Assembly: GCA_963746825.1 (NCBI GenBank)
Contig: CAVVCU010000005.1
Coordinates: forward strand, 1 to 64,000
Length of the DNA stretch: 64,000 nucleotides
Source: JACVRW01 sp963746825
Lineage (GTDB): Bacteria > Actinomycetota > Thermoleophilia > Solirubrobacterales > Thermoleophilaceae
Direction of reading: 5' to 3'
Of this stretch, positions 17,292-25,827 are shown piece after piece. The notes under the pieces are model-generated. The model was not told the DNA's origin, ran no database searches, and worked only from the letters and a program-made list of their open reading frames with translations. Position 1 is the stretch's first letter, and each line of letters opens with the position of its first letter. A program made the position numbers and the translations under genes.

Positions 17292-19814
17292 TCAGCTCGC
17301 CTCCCCGTCGGCCAGACCGAAGACGAGGTCCTCCAGCCACTCGATCTGGATCCGGTCCGGCCCCCGGAGGCTGCCTCCGTAGCTCTCGCTCACCGACCGT
17401 CGTGTGGCCCAGAGGATGACCTGCTTCCCCTGAGTCTGGAGCGTCTTGACGACCTCGTGGAAGTCGCCGTCCCCGGTGCCGATGACGTACAGCGGAATCT
17501 CGGGATGCTCGCGCAGGACGAAATGGATCTTCTCCCGCAGCACGTGATCGGAGGCGTTGGCCTTGTCGCCTCCGGCGATGTCGGACGCGAAGCGTGCGTT
17601 CCGCACGGCCTTCTGGTCGCCTTCGAAGAGGTCCCGGTCCCAGTCGGCGACGGCCCACCGCTGCCGGGGCAGGCCATGCCGGCAGGCGGCGTCGAAAAGT
17701 CGAGAGGCGAGCTCGACGCCGCCAAGCCGGGGGCGCAACGCCCGAGCCTGACCCTCTGGAAGGTCGTCCAGATGACGAGCGAGGCTGACCTTCACGTTCT
17801 CCCAGTCAAGCATCAGTGCGAGAGCCGGCCGCCGTCCTGGCGAATCGCCGGGCCGCAGCCGGCTACCGGCGGGCACCGTGCCACCAGGTGCCCCCACCAC
17901 CGCCTCCGCCAGACCCCCGGCTCCTGACCCGGCTTCTCCATCCCTTCCCGCCTCCGCCGCATCGGCAAGCGGAGCGCCGAGCCGCTCGGCCCACAGGTGC
18001 GCGTCGGACTCGGAGAAACTCGTCTCCGACCAGCTCTGCCGGAGGACGCGGAGCGCCTCCTCGCGGAACCCATGACGCTGCCCCCAGGCGAGGAGGGCGC
18101 GCAGAAGCTGCGCCTTCCTCCGCGGGTCAAGGTTGCGCCGGTGCTGGGTGACGCGCCAGCTGTGGAGCCGGCAGCGCCAGCTGGCGCGGAGATCTCCGAC
18201 CTCCTCGTTGAGCGTCGCCGCGCAATCCCAGTTCTTGAAGACGCCTGCCTCGTGTCCGGCCCCGACTCGCTGCCGGAACCACTCCACGCCCGCCGAGACG
18301 AGCGAGGTTTCAATGAACTCCCGTGTGAGTTGGTCGAGTTCCTCGAAGAGCAGGCGCTCCCGGGGGTCCGGGAAGACCCGGTCCGGGTCCCGGAGGATGC
18401 GGTTGATCCGCCGGAAGTGATCGCGGAACCGCCCGGCTGTGGCGGCGTTTCCGGGCGTCTCCGCGTCCTGGAGCGCGGCCAGGAGGTGAGCCTCGTAGTG
18501 ACGCGCCCGGGGGCAGAGGATGGCCAGCACGTCCTGGCGATTCTGCTCGAGCGCCCAGAGCAGGCACAGCTCGAAGGCCTCCAGCGGATGCGCGTCCAGT
18601 TCCAGGATGGGCAGGAGGACGTCGAGCGCCTCGTCCGCGCGAGATCGCAGGCGCCGGAGCGCGCAGGCGAGGTTCCAGCGTGCCGTCCAGCCACGGTGCT
18701 CGTGGAAGCGGTCGGAGGCGATCGCCGCCTCCAGCAGCTCGATGATGTCGTGGATGTCCGTGCCCTGGCCGAACAGCGTCAGCGCGTACGCATACCATTC
18801 CTTGGCGATGGTGTTCGTGCTGCGGCGGTAATGCAGGTCGGCGAGCTCGTCGAGGGCGCGGGGATCGCGCCGAAGCAGGAGCTCGCGGGCGTGGACAAAC
18901 GCTGGGTCGGGGGCACCCACGACGCGCAGCTCCGAAGCCGGCTCTCGATGCTCGGGCTTCGCGTCGAGCCGGAGCCGGAGGTTCCCTTCCAGGTCGTCCC
19001 GCACATCGGCCAAGGCCTGCCCGAGGGACTCCGTGTCGCCTCGCTCGACGGCCTGTCGAATCTCCTCCCAGATCGGCGGCGGCACGAGGGCGGACAGCGG
19101 CTCGGCCCGGCGCCCGGCGCGCTGCGCCCGTCGCACCGCCGCGGGGGCCACTCGCTCGCCGATGTCCTCCCAGTCGCGCCGGATTCGCTCGAGCCGCGTG
19201 GGCACCTCGAGCTCCAGCACGGCTTCGATGTTCGCCTGGACGAGACGGTCGCGCAGGTCCGGGTCGCGTTCGGCGGCGAGCCGCGCGCGCTCGAGCTCCA
19301 GGAGAATCATCTCGTCGACGGCCAGCGCCACATGCGTCGGCACCGTGCCCCAGGCCGAGCTCACGAACGTCGCGATGGTCGCCCGGACGGAACGCACGTC
19401 GGTCTCCCCGCGCTGGCAGCGGGTGATCTGGTCGGTCACCAGGGCACGAACGGCGTTGCCGAGAGTCTGGCGCATCGGCCGAGTAGCCCGCATCAACGGG
19501 TTGGCCCTTCGGAACAGCTCGTGGGCGGCCTGGAAGAGGCGGAGGGCCTCCATGAGGTCGCCATCTCGGGCCGCGCGGCGTCCCAGGACGTCCAGCGCGA
19601 AGCCCAGGGTCGTGAGGTCCCGGCTGCGGGAACCGTCCCGGACCTGCGCGGTCGCGGGGACGTCGCCCTTTAGGACCTCAACGGCGGCGCGGTTCTTCTC
19701 GAAGTGCTCCGGAGGGAGATCCGACAGGTGGACCTCGACCGCGGCGACGAGTCCAGGGAGTGCCTCGACGATCTGCTCGGCGGACCAAAGTGGCCACTCG
19801 ACAACCTTGTCCAT
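17292..19814 (-). CDS. Large helical protein with C-terminal NYN (PIN-like) nuclease domain
   Basis: 840 residues. The last about 175 form an NYN domain: LMLDWENVKVSL (first Asp), GGDKANASDHVLREKI (second acidic site), and YVIGTGDGDFHEVVKTLQ, followed by GKQVILWATRR. NYN domains are metal-dependent RNases related to PIN and LabA. The first about 600 residues are almost all alpha-helical, with tetratricopeptide-like units (for example EWYAYALTLFGQG and WTARWNLACALRRL), and a Gly/Ala/Pro-rich linker (about 620-660) separates them. This fusion of a long repeat scaffold with an NYN nuclease is not one I recognise. It is a single gene, convergent with the MFS gene, with GGAG nine bases before the ATG. 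Confidence 0.75.
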   Translation of the reverse strand: MDKVVEWPLWSAEQIVEALPGLVAAVEVHLSDLPPEHFEKNRAAVEVLKGDVPATAQVRDGSRSRDLTTLGFALDVLGRRAARDGDLMEALRLFQAAHELFRRANPLMRATRPMRQTLGNAVRALVTDQITRCQRGETDVRSVRATIATFVSSAWGTVPTHVALAVDEMILLELERARLAAERDPDLRDRLVQANIEAVLELEVPTRLERIRRDWEDIGERVAPAAVRRAQRAGRRAEPLSALVPPPIWEEIRQAVERGDTESLGQALADVRDDLEGNLRLRLDAKPEHREPASELRVVGAPDPAFVHARELLLRRDPRALDELADLHYRRSTNTIAKEWYAYALTLFGQGTDIHDIIELLEAAIASDRFHEHRGWTARWNLACALRRLRSRADEALDVLLPILELDAHPLEAFELCLLWALEQNRQDVLAILCPRARHYEAHLLAALQDAETPGNAATAGRFRDHFRRINRILRDPDRVFPDPRERLLFEELDQLTREFIETSLVSAGVEWFRQRVGAGHEAGVFKNWDCAATLNEEVGDLRASWRCRLHSWRVTQHRRNLDPRRKAQLLRALLAWGQRHGFREEALRVLRQSWSETSFSESDAHLWAERLGAPLADAAEAGRDGEAGSGAGGLAEAVVGAPGGTVPAGSRLRPGDSPGRRPALALMLDWENVKVSLARHLDDLPEGQARALRPRLGGVELASRLFDAACRHGLPRQRWAVADWDRDLFEGDQKAVRNARFASDIAGGDKANASDHVLREKIHFVLREHPEIPLYVIGTGDGDFHEVVKTLQTQGKQVILWATRRSVSESYGGSLRGPDRIQIEWLEDLVFGLADGEAS

Positions 19815-19905
19815 GCGGGATCACTCCAACTGAGCCTCAAGGATGACAGACGCCGCGGCTCCGCGGCGGAGGGAGGATGGGCCGAGCGGCCCCGGGCGCG
19901 GCCTC

Positions 19906-20337
19906 CTAGCGCCGCCGCCGCCCCGCGCTCTTCCGAACGACCTCGACCGAGTGGGACCGACGGGCTGGGGCTGATCGAGGCACGTGGCGGGCCGGCACGG
20001 GCTTCGGTGCGGGTGCCGCCAGCCGGAGCCCTCGATCCGGGGACGGCACGGAACCGATCGGCCGGTTGTCCCTTCCCGGCAATGGTTTACGCGCCTTTGG
20101 GTCGTGCGGGGCCGGGGTCAGGACGGTACCCACGGGGTCCAGGAAGTGACGGAGCGCAAAGCCGCAAATCTTGCACCGCTTGTACGAGAAGCGCCGGCTC
20201 TGCTCGTCGAGACGGGGTCGGCCAAGGACCTCCATACGTCCAGGACAACACTTGTTGGGTGCCGGTGGTGAAATGATGCGTCTTGGATAAAGATTCTGCG
20301 CCTTTAGCTCCCGACTGTACACGATGATGCTCTTCAC
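19906..20337 (-). CDS. Small zinc-finger-like protein with basic tail
   Basis: About 143 residues from a GTG with GAGGGG six bases upstream; an ATG at 20358 would add seven residues. The core reads YPRRIISPPAPNKCC, RRFSYKRCKICGFALRHFL: two cysteine pairs about 30 residues apart, a likely zinc site, in a segment rich in Arg and Tyr. The C-terminal 60 residues are Pro/Arg-rich and low complexity. This looks like a small nucleic-acid-binding protein; function unknown. It lies upstream of the NYN gene on the same strand with a 91-base gap, so the two could be expressed together. Confidence 0.5.
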   Translation of the reverse strand: MKSIIVYSRELKAQNLYPRRIISPPAPNKCCPGRMEVLGRPRLDEQSRRFSYKRCKICGFALRHFLDPVGTVLTPAPHDPKARKPLPGRDNRPIGSVPSPDRGLRLAAPAPKPVPARHVPRSAPARRSHSVEVVRKSAGRRRR

Positions 20338-20410
20338 AGGATTCCCCTCACGAAGCATTTTTGCCACAACTGCACGAGTTTGCAAGCGGAAATCGTAGGG
20401 CCAGACGCCG

Positions 20411-20961
20411 TCAGCCGGCGGACTCTGGGGGCGCGAACTCCCGGACGCTCGGGAACCAACGGGCCAAGTCATCGAGCGGCATCCCCGTGAGGAAGGGCCC
20501 GATGAGCCGCCGCGTGTACGCCCGGCTTCCCGCGAAGCGGATCTGGGCAGTCGCCAGGATCGTTCCGTCTGGGGCAACGAGCATCCCTGACATCCGACAG
20601 TAACGACCCCGGGGGCCGTCATCACTCATGACCTCCGCCCGGTCGCCGAGGACTAGGAGCGGCGCGACAGGGAGCGAGTCCAGCAGCGTGATGCGCACAT
20701 CGGTGGTCACGCCGCACTCCCTCTGCCCGAGCGCGCCGAGCCACCAGCCCAACTCATCCAGAAGGATCAGCGCGAGAGCCGGATGTGCGCCCTCGCGCGT
20801 CCGATATGCCGGGGGCGGCAGACACTCGCGCCAGAGGAACCGTTCATTCGCCAGGAATCGGACGCCAAGCCCGATCGGGTTCGCCGAGCCGCACGCGAGG
20901 CAGGTCTCGGTGCCGGGCACCTCCTCGGAGGCGTCGTGATTCGCGGTCCACTGGGCCCGCA
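20411..20961 (-). CDS. Hotdog-fold thioesterase-like protein, N-terminus cut off
   Basis: About 180 residues of a hotdog (PaaI/4HBT-like) domain: TCLACGSANPIGLGVRF near the N-terminus, LALILLDELGWWLGALG for the central helix with the catalytic-type Asp/Glu, and APDGTILATAQIRFAGSRAY for the last strands. Such proteins hydrolyse acyl-CoA thioesters. The frame continues upstream, but beyond about 20961 it reads into unrelated DNA at the chimeric join, so the true N-terminus is missing. It belongs to the left-hand genome. Confidence 0.65.
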
Positions 20962-20978
20962 GGGGGGGAGGATCGGGT
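20945..20978. other. First chimeric junction
   Basis: Left of this point lies a minus-strand hotdog gene missing its start; right of it lies a plus-strand epimerase/dehydratase tail missing its first two thirds. The two face each other. A run of seven G (20962-20968) marks the spot, and base composition falls to the right. No integrase, repeat or attachment-like sequence is visible. An assembly join is more likely than recombination in a cell. Confidence 0.7.
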
Positions 20979-21431
20979 CGCCCACTCTGATCTATGGCCG
21001 CGGTTTGGGGCTTAATCCAAACAGCATCCAGGTCCCGCGCATGATGGCGTTGGCGAAGGCCAAGGGGCGGCCTCTTTACATCGGTCGTGGCTTGAACGTT
21101 TGGTCGAACGTCCACCTCGACGACATTGTCGACCTGTATCTGCTTGCCCTTGAGAAGGCGCCGCCCGGCTCGCTTTTATGCGGAGAATGGAGAGGCCACC
21201 ATGCGGGAGGTGGCACAGGCGATCGGACGGCTGCTCGGCAATGCCGCGGCCGAAAGCTGGCCGTTGGAGGAGGCTGTCCGCGAATGGGGAATGCCGGCGT
21301 TTGCCACCTTTGCCTCGAACAGCCGTGTGAGTTCGCTCAAGGCCCGCAAGATGCTCGATTGGCAGCCGCGTAGTACCGGCCTGCTCGATGACATTGAGCA
21401 CGGCTCCTACAGCGAGGCGCACGTCGCGTAG
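20978..21431 (+). pseudogene. NAD-dependent epimerase/dehydratase, C-terminal remnant with frameshift
   Basis: Begins inside the protein at SPTLIYGRGLGLNPNSIQVP, then NVWSNVHLDDIVDLYLLALE, typical of the second half of extended SDR epimerases. An indel near 21165-21172 moves the frame, after which it continues FYAENGEATMREVAQAIGRL and ends LIEEIE-like (GLLDDIEHG). The NAD-binding N-terminus is absent, cut at the chimeric join. Closest in style to alphaproteobacterial NAD-dependent epimerases (inference). Confidence 0.7.
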
Positions 21432-21631
21432 CGGCCGAAAGAGCACAGCCGTGTGACCAGGCCGTGCAAGGTGGTCCTTTCAGGTATTGCTCGCGTCAAT
21501 CGCGACCAACTACGGGGACGACGACATGCGCAGCCTGTTCATCGCCGCCTCGACCTCCCTCTACCGGATGAAAACGAAGGTGCCCGGCCGGCCACAGCTC
21601 TGTTGAACGGTGGGGGCCTATGGAGGCTACC

Positions 21632-22045
21632 GTGAACGTGCAAGGGTTCGAAGAGCTGAAGCGAATACTGGCGAATGTACCCGAAGGGCAGCTCGACATG
21701 ACCAACTGGAACAGTTGCGCGTGTGGCCATGCTACACGAGACTAGTGGTTTCGATCTCAAGGCTTGACCACCTGCACCGATTTCCAAACGGCGGCTGCGT
21801 TCTTCGACATAACTCGCGGCCAAGCAGAAGCTTTGTTCTCCGGGCGGAACGGTCGCCGCGTCACCACGACGGAAGTGATCCAGAACATTGACCACCTTGT
21901 AGCGCGATCACGGATTCAAGAGGATAGCGAAGTCACAAGGACGGCGCGTCGTCAGGCCGTCATCGACGGTCTTCTCGTCAAGGCAAACAAGGCGGCCCAG
22001 ACGGCGAGACGCGGCGTCACGGCGTTGATAGCGATATTCTTCTGA
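21632..22045 (+). pseudogene. Hypothetical protein interrupted by one in-frame amber codon
   Basis: GTG start with GGAGG five bases upstream. The frame reads VNVQGFEELKRILANVPEG, then NWNSCACGHATRD, a TAG at 21743-21745, and resumes without any shift as WFRSQGLTTCTDFQTAAAFF and ITRGQAEALFSGRNG. Both sides clearly belong to one protein of about 137 residues; a single base change (for example TCG to TAG) explains the stop. The CACGH segment might bind metal. Family unknown to me. The 200 bases before it show no gene. Confidence 0.55.
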
Positions 22046-22107
22046 CGGTAGGACGGGCGTCGAAGTGCCTCGCAGAACCTCCCTGGCGTTCACCGTCGGC
22101 TGAAGCC

Positions 22108-22468
22108 ATGCTGAGCGCCGCTCCTACCCGCGGTCGACAGGGTCTCGTGGCCGTTCAACTGATCTTGTTCTCCGTCTCGCCGCTTGGCGCGGTTGCGGCT
22201 TCAGACCAGGCGACGGACGAGAGAAAAGGGCGCACCATCGTTCAGATGAATTGGGAGACCTGTCACGCGATTGGGCGACAAGGCGACAGCCCAATGGCGA
22301 AAGCACTTCCTTTCCGCGATCTGCACAAGCGCTACCCTGTCGAAAACCTTCAGGAGGCGCTCGGGGAAGGGATTGCTACTTGGTCACTCCACGATGCCGG
22401 AGTTCAAGTTCGAACCGAAGCAGGTGGATGAGATCATCGATTACCTCAAGACACTGGAGCGACAATGA
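22108..22468 (+). pseudogene. Class I cytochrome c, damaged haem site and frameshift
   Basis: N-terminal signal sequence (LVAVQLILFSVSPLGAVAAS) for export to the periplasm, then the haem-binding region. The expected CxxCH reads WETCHAIG: the first Cys is a Trp codon (TGG for TGC/TGT), so covalent haem attachment through two thioethers would be lost. The protein continues FRDLHKRYPVENLQEALGEG, then one extra T near 22379-22382 shifts the frame to HSTMPEFKFEPKQVDEIIDY, with the axial Met in TMPEF. About 120 residues when repaired. Two defects in one gene suggest poor consensus or decay. Confidence 0.7.
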
Positions 22469-22525
22469 GCCAGTCCGCAAGCACGCAACTCGCGCTCGGA
22501 AGCGGACGGTCAATGACAGAGCGCA

Positions 22526-22823
22526 TTGAAGCTTGGGATAGCCCTTCTCGGCTGCGGGATCGGACCATCCCGCAAAACGAAACTGTCCCACGTGCGTCCC
22601 ACTCGGATCGGTCGCGGCTGCAGGCCCGGCCACGAACTCGTTCGAGACGTACGCGGAATGTCTCATTGTCCCTGCCTACGAGGAAGGCTACGGGATCGTC
22701 TCACCTCCCGCCTGCTATGAGGCCGGGCCAAGAGCGAGCTCTGATCCGCATATTCGATGCCCGCGTCACCAGCGCCGTATTCCGGCCTTTGTGGGAACAG
22801 AACGTCCGGCGGAGCGTAGGTAG
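22526..22823 (+). pseudogene. Small exported cysteine-containing protein, frameshifted
   Basis: From a TTG start: LKLGIALLGCGIG, a short lipoprotein-like leader. After an indel near 22595-22610 the frame continues FETYAECLIVPAYEEGYGIV, then SPPACYEAGPR and DPHIRCPRHQRRIPAFVGTE to a stop at 22821. About 98 residues. The Cys/Arg/Pro-rich end looks like small secreted Rhizobiales proteins, but I cannot name it. It lies 28 bases before the L,D-transpeptidase. Confidence 0.4.
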
Positions 22824-22851
22824 AAGGTTTCCACCTATCGAGGCCATCGGT

Positions 22852-23421
22852 ATGCCATTTCTGCCCCTCCGCCTTGCACCTCTGGTTTTGGCGGCCACCG
22901 TCGCCCTTAGCGGCACAGCAACGGCGAGCGTTCTTGTGACGGTGAACAAGGCCACCCAGCGCATGACCGTGTCGGTGGATGGAGAGACCCGGTACTCCTG
23001 GCCGGTGTCGACCGGGATGAAAGGCTATGCGACGCCCGCGGGTACCTTCAGGCCTTTTCGTCTGGAGGAGGAGCACTACTCGAAGGAGTGGGACGACGCG
23101 CCGATGCCGCACTCAATTTTTTTCACCCCAGCGGGGCACGCGATCCACGGCAGCAACGCGACGCGACGTCTTGGGTCACCTGCGTCGCACGGCTGCATCC
23201 GGATCGCACCCGCTCATGCTGCCAAGCTATTTGCGCTCGTCAGCGCCGAGGGACTGAGCAACACGAAAGTTGTAGTGACCGGTGGACAGGTAGACCGCGT
23301 TGCGAGAGGTCAGACACGTCAAGCGCGACCGCCTCGCCTCAGACCGGAACGGGATTACGGCGAGGCGGCTTACGGCGGGCCATATTACCGGTACCCCGCA
23401 ACACCGGCGTCTGTTTGGTGA
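22852..23421 (+). CDS. L,D-transpeptidase (YkuD domain)
   Basis: 189 residues, intact. Signal peptide at residues 1-26 (LAPLVLAATVALSGTATA). The YkuD catalytic motif is clear: AIHGS at residues 97-101 and SHGCIRI at 112-118, with Cys115 the nucleophile. The enzyme cross-links peptidoglycan stems or attaches lipoproteins to them in the periplasm. The C-terminal 45 residues are rich in Arg/Pro/Tyr. It is one of the few undamaged genes in the middle segment. Confidence 0.88.
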   Translation: MPFLPLRLAPLVLAATVALSGTATASVLVTVNKATQRMTVSVDGETRYSWPVSTGMKGYATPAGTFRPFRLEEEHYSKEWDDAPMPHSIFFTPAGHAIHGSNATRRLGSPASHGCIRIAPAHAAKLFALVSAEGLSNTKVVVTGGQVDRVARGQTRQARPPRLRPERDYGEAAYGGPYYRYPATPASVW

Positions 23422-23517
23422 GCGCCAGACCGACTGCAGTGTTGCAGTCTGCATCGCCTTTGGGCGAGCGGGTTGGTGCCCGTCACCTTTGGGCGGCGGG
23501 TCCCCGGCGCACAGCGT

Positions 23518-23676
23518 TCATGCGACCTCCTCGGCCGCCAAGGCGCTGTCGTTCGCGGCCATGCGCGCGACCTCGACATCCTCAAAGGTCTGGCCGGTCG
23601 CGTCGAGCACGGCCGTCTTGCCCGTGTAGCGCTCCTACCGACGCACGGTGACATCCACGTATCTTGGGTTCCAGCG
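23518..23676 (-). pseudogene. C-terminal remnant of a DNA methyltransferase with an amber codon
   Basis: The minus-strand frame reads RERWNPRYVDVTVRR, TAG, ERYTGKTAVLDATGQTFEDV and ends in EEVA. This is the usual tail of phage/chromosomal N4/N6 adenine-type DNA methylases, in which the helix reads VRRWE-x-TG; the TAG stands where TGG (Trp) is expected. Upstream of about 23676 the homology stops, so the catalytic domain is missing. Either a decayed gene or a low-quality stretch. Confidence 0.5.
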
Positions 23677-23765
23677 TTCCCGTTTCTGAAACGGCACGAA
23701 AAATTCCGCAGCTTCCCGCGGAGCGAAAAAAGTGCCTCGGCCTCTCCGCACGCCCCTTGGCGAGC

Positions 23766-24293
23766 TTAAGGCCGACCTCGGCGGTTCGGCGGTGGAAAGT
23801 AGAAGATGCTTTCGGGCCGGGTAAGTCCTAGCGGCCGTGACGAGTTTAACCGCAACACGGAGTAGCCAAGCAGCCGAGCAAGTGCAGTCCGTTCCCTTGC
23901 GACCTGCTCTCCAGCGTTGTGGCCGACCTCGAAATAGATAAGATAGTTGTTCAACGCTCTGTCGTATTCCCAATCGGATAGGGGCGCGAGCATAACGGCC
24001 ATCGTGGCCTCTTTTTCAGTGGAGATTATGGCGGGTCGGCGTGTCGAGCAGAAGATATACCCGGTCTCTTCGCGTTCCCCAGCGCGGAAGAACAAACCCA
24101 GTGCCGTCCACATGCGCATCCGGGTCCACACCAGGGTTCCGTCGGGACCGGTACGAACTGCACGCTTTTCTACGATATCGATCTCTTCACATTGCGCACT
24201 CTCACAACGAATTCGCAACGGCGTGGCCGTGAGCTGTGAACTCAGGGCAATGAAAGCAAGGAAGCTCAGCAGCCACTGCCATCGAGGCATCAT
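23766..24293 (-). CDS. Exported hypothetical protein
   Basis: 175 residues from the ATG at 24293 (MMPRWQWLLSFLAFIALSS), a clear signal peptide; in-frame ATG codons further upstream would precede it with unlikely sequence. The mature part holds two cysteines close together (RIRCESAQCEEIDI), the segment GYIFCSTRRPAIISTEKE, and a C-terminal SIFYFPPPNR. No known domain recognised; it looks like a periplasmic protein of Rhizobiales. The alternative start at 24311 adds six residues. Confidence 0.5.
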   Translation of the reverse strand: MMPRWQWLLSFLAFIALSSQLTATPLRIRCESAQCEEIDIVEKRAVRTGPDGTLVWTRMRMWTALGLFFRAGEREETGYIFCSTRRPAIISTEKEATMAVMLAPLSDWEYDRALNNYLIYFEVGHNAGEQVARERTALARLLGYSVLRLNSSRPLGLTRPESIFYFPPPNRRGRP

Positions 24294-24755
24294 GTCAGCC
24301 TGCCGTGCCATCGCTCTTATACGATGAGAGACGAGAATCGCCCTCGCGATTAGGGACACGGGATGTAATTTGATGACCCGACAAAGTCCCAGAAGTGTCG
24401 CCGTAGACCGCCATATAGTGGAGGCTGCGGCACGGCAGCGTCGCACGTTCGTTTTTGCGAGGTAAACCCCGGTCGAGCGAAGATGCAGGGAGTTGCTCGC
24501 CGCTGGTATCGCCCACGACGAGGACCTGTTCATCTTCGGAGCGCCCTGGACGATCATGTCCATCGGCCTCCGCGACTGGACAATGGGTTCTGATCAGCGG
24601 AAGTTGGGATCAACGTGAAGTCTGAACTCGGATTTTCAGGTTAAATGACCCTTTAGGTCCCTGTGGACTTCTCGATTTTGGATCGGGGGCCGCGATACGG
24701 GTCGCCCGTGCAATAATGCCAAATTCGGCTCAAGCTTCGCAGGTAAGGTAGGTAC
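24294..24755. other. Region without a recognisable gene
   Basis: About 460 bases of mixed composition. No frame here has a convincing start, ribosome-binding site or protein-like sequence. It may hold the promoter of the exported protein and of the NepR-like gene. Confidence 0.4.
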
Positions 24756-24947
24756 TTAGCGTCCAAAGTCCGACCGCTGGTAATGGATCCATGGCGACTG
24801 CTCTTCCGCCGGTCCTCCTGCTAGTGCGAGGCGATCAAGCAAAGCTTGAAGCCGTGGTGGAACCGGCTCAGCCAAGAGAGAAGAGTACGGCCTCTCCAGA
24901 CTGCGGGAGATCACGTCCGTGAAGATATTGAGCTGGCTCTGTTTCAT
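24756..24947 (-). CDS. NepR-like anti-sigma factor
   Basis: 63 residues: ISRSLERPYSSLLAEPVPPR followed by LQALLDRLALAGG. The two short helices with the central EPVP-R motif match NepR, the anti-sigma factor that holds the EcfG sigma factor in the alphaproteobacterial general stress response and is released by PhyR. No phyR or ecfG gene is visible nearby, and the small size makes the call tentative. It supports an alphaproteobacterial origin for this segment. Confidence 0.5.
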   Translation of the reverse strand: MKQSQLNIFTDVISRSLERPYSSLLAEPVPPRLQALLDRLALAGGPAEEQSPWIHYQRSDFGR

Positions 24948-25259
24948 GACTTCGCAACGTCAGTACGGCTCCGCTGTTCAAGCGGGGCTGCAAAAATAAA
25001 CGTATGTCGCGCGTAGCCATAACGGCCAAACCTCTCCCGTACCGGCTTCATGGCCGACACCATCAAGCCCGTGATAAATGAGCTTAGCCGGTCTGTTCCG
25101 AGAACGGCTTTACGTGCCTCGCGATCTGCCGTCGTTCGACGACACCTATCAGAGACACACTGGGTGCCTTGATCCGCGAGGGCCGACCACGTAAAGCTGA
25201 CGCCTACGCACTACTTTCCCGGTCAGAGCGGACGCCGGTGTTGAGCTTGGGAGGTCCAA
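24948..25259. other. Region without a recognisable gene
   Basis: About 310 bases. A 40-codon frame starting MADTIKPVINELSRS near 25050 was considered but has no ribosome-binding site or family likeness. GGGAGG just upstream of 25260 serves the next gene. Confidence 0.4.
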
Positions 25260-25703
25260 ATGACCCAGCAACTCCAGACAGAAACTGATTGCGCCTTGGT
25301 GTCACGGCTCGGAAAGAAACGGGCATTTTGGATTGCCTTCACAATCGGCTTCGCCGTGTGTGGGTCGGCCTCGGCGCAGACTGTCGGTCGGACTACTTCT
25401 GTTAAGCCTGGCGTATTCAGAAACACTGCGCCCACCACCGTTGGCGCACCTGTCGCACAGAACGATCTGATGAACACCGACGAACAGGGACGCACAAATC
25501 TCCAAATTCGTCGATCGGTCCACACTCGATATTGGACCGGGCTCGGACGTTGAAAATCGATCGCTTTGTCTATAATCCCAACCGGACGACAGCCGGGACG
25601 ACGATCTCGCTCGTGAAAGGCGTGATGCGGTACGACTCGCGTGGCGCTCCTGGCGGCGCAGTACAGGTTCGAACGCCAACGAGCACTCTCGGCATTCGCG
25701 TTA
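25260..25703 (+). pseudogene. FecR-domain protein, frameshifted and cut off
   Basis: ATG after a GGGAGG ribosome-binding site. Signal peptide (FWIAFTIGFAVCGSASAQ), then VGAPVAQNDLMNTDEQG, and after two indels (near 25505 and 25553) DRSTLDIGPGSDV and KIDRFVYNPNRTTAGTTISL, then VQVRTPTSTLGIR. This is the FecR beta-domain of periplasmic proteins common in Bradyrhizobium-like bacteria. The expected continuation (G-T-x-F/Y) is replaced at about 25703 by unrelated DNA, so the gene is truncated at the second chimeric join. Confidence 0.65.
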
Positions 25704-25760
25704 ACTCGGGGCCCCTCGAATCGCTCCGCGCGGCTGCCGAGCAGGTAGTCTCGCCATCGT
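25695..25760. other. Second chimeric junction
   Basis: The FecR-like frame loses its family sequence here in mid-domain, and a GC-rich actinobacterial-type stretch begins, with the dodecin gene 70-130 bases on. The exact point cannot be fixed. No repeat or mobile element is present. Confidence 0.6.
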
Positions 25761-25827
25761 TCTGCAAAGCGCGGCGCCCCTGGGATAGAACGAAGCGCGG
25801 CACCCGCCGGCAACGAAGGGAAGCTAG

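Noticed and set aside
20945..20978. Site-specific integration of a genomic island at 20.96 kb
   Set aside because: No tRNA, attachment duplication, integrase or transposase is present, and both neighbouring genes are truncated at their 5' ends, which fits an assembly join better.
24990..25180. Small frame MADTIKPVINELSRS near the NepR-like gene, considered as an EcfG sigma factor or similar
   Set aside because: Only about 40 codons, no ribosome-binding site, and no likeness to sigma-70 regions 2 or 4.
25740..25813. Minus-strand frame RFAERWRDYLLGSRAE ending at the second chimeric join, considered as the start of a truncated actinobacterial gene
   Set aside because: Codon use is not typical of the GC-rich flank and the frame has no confirmed start or family signature; left unassigned.
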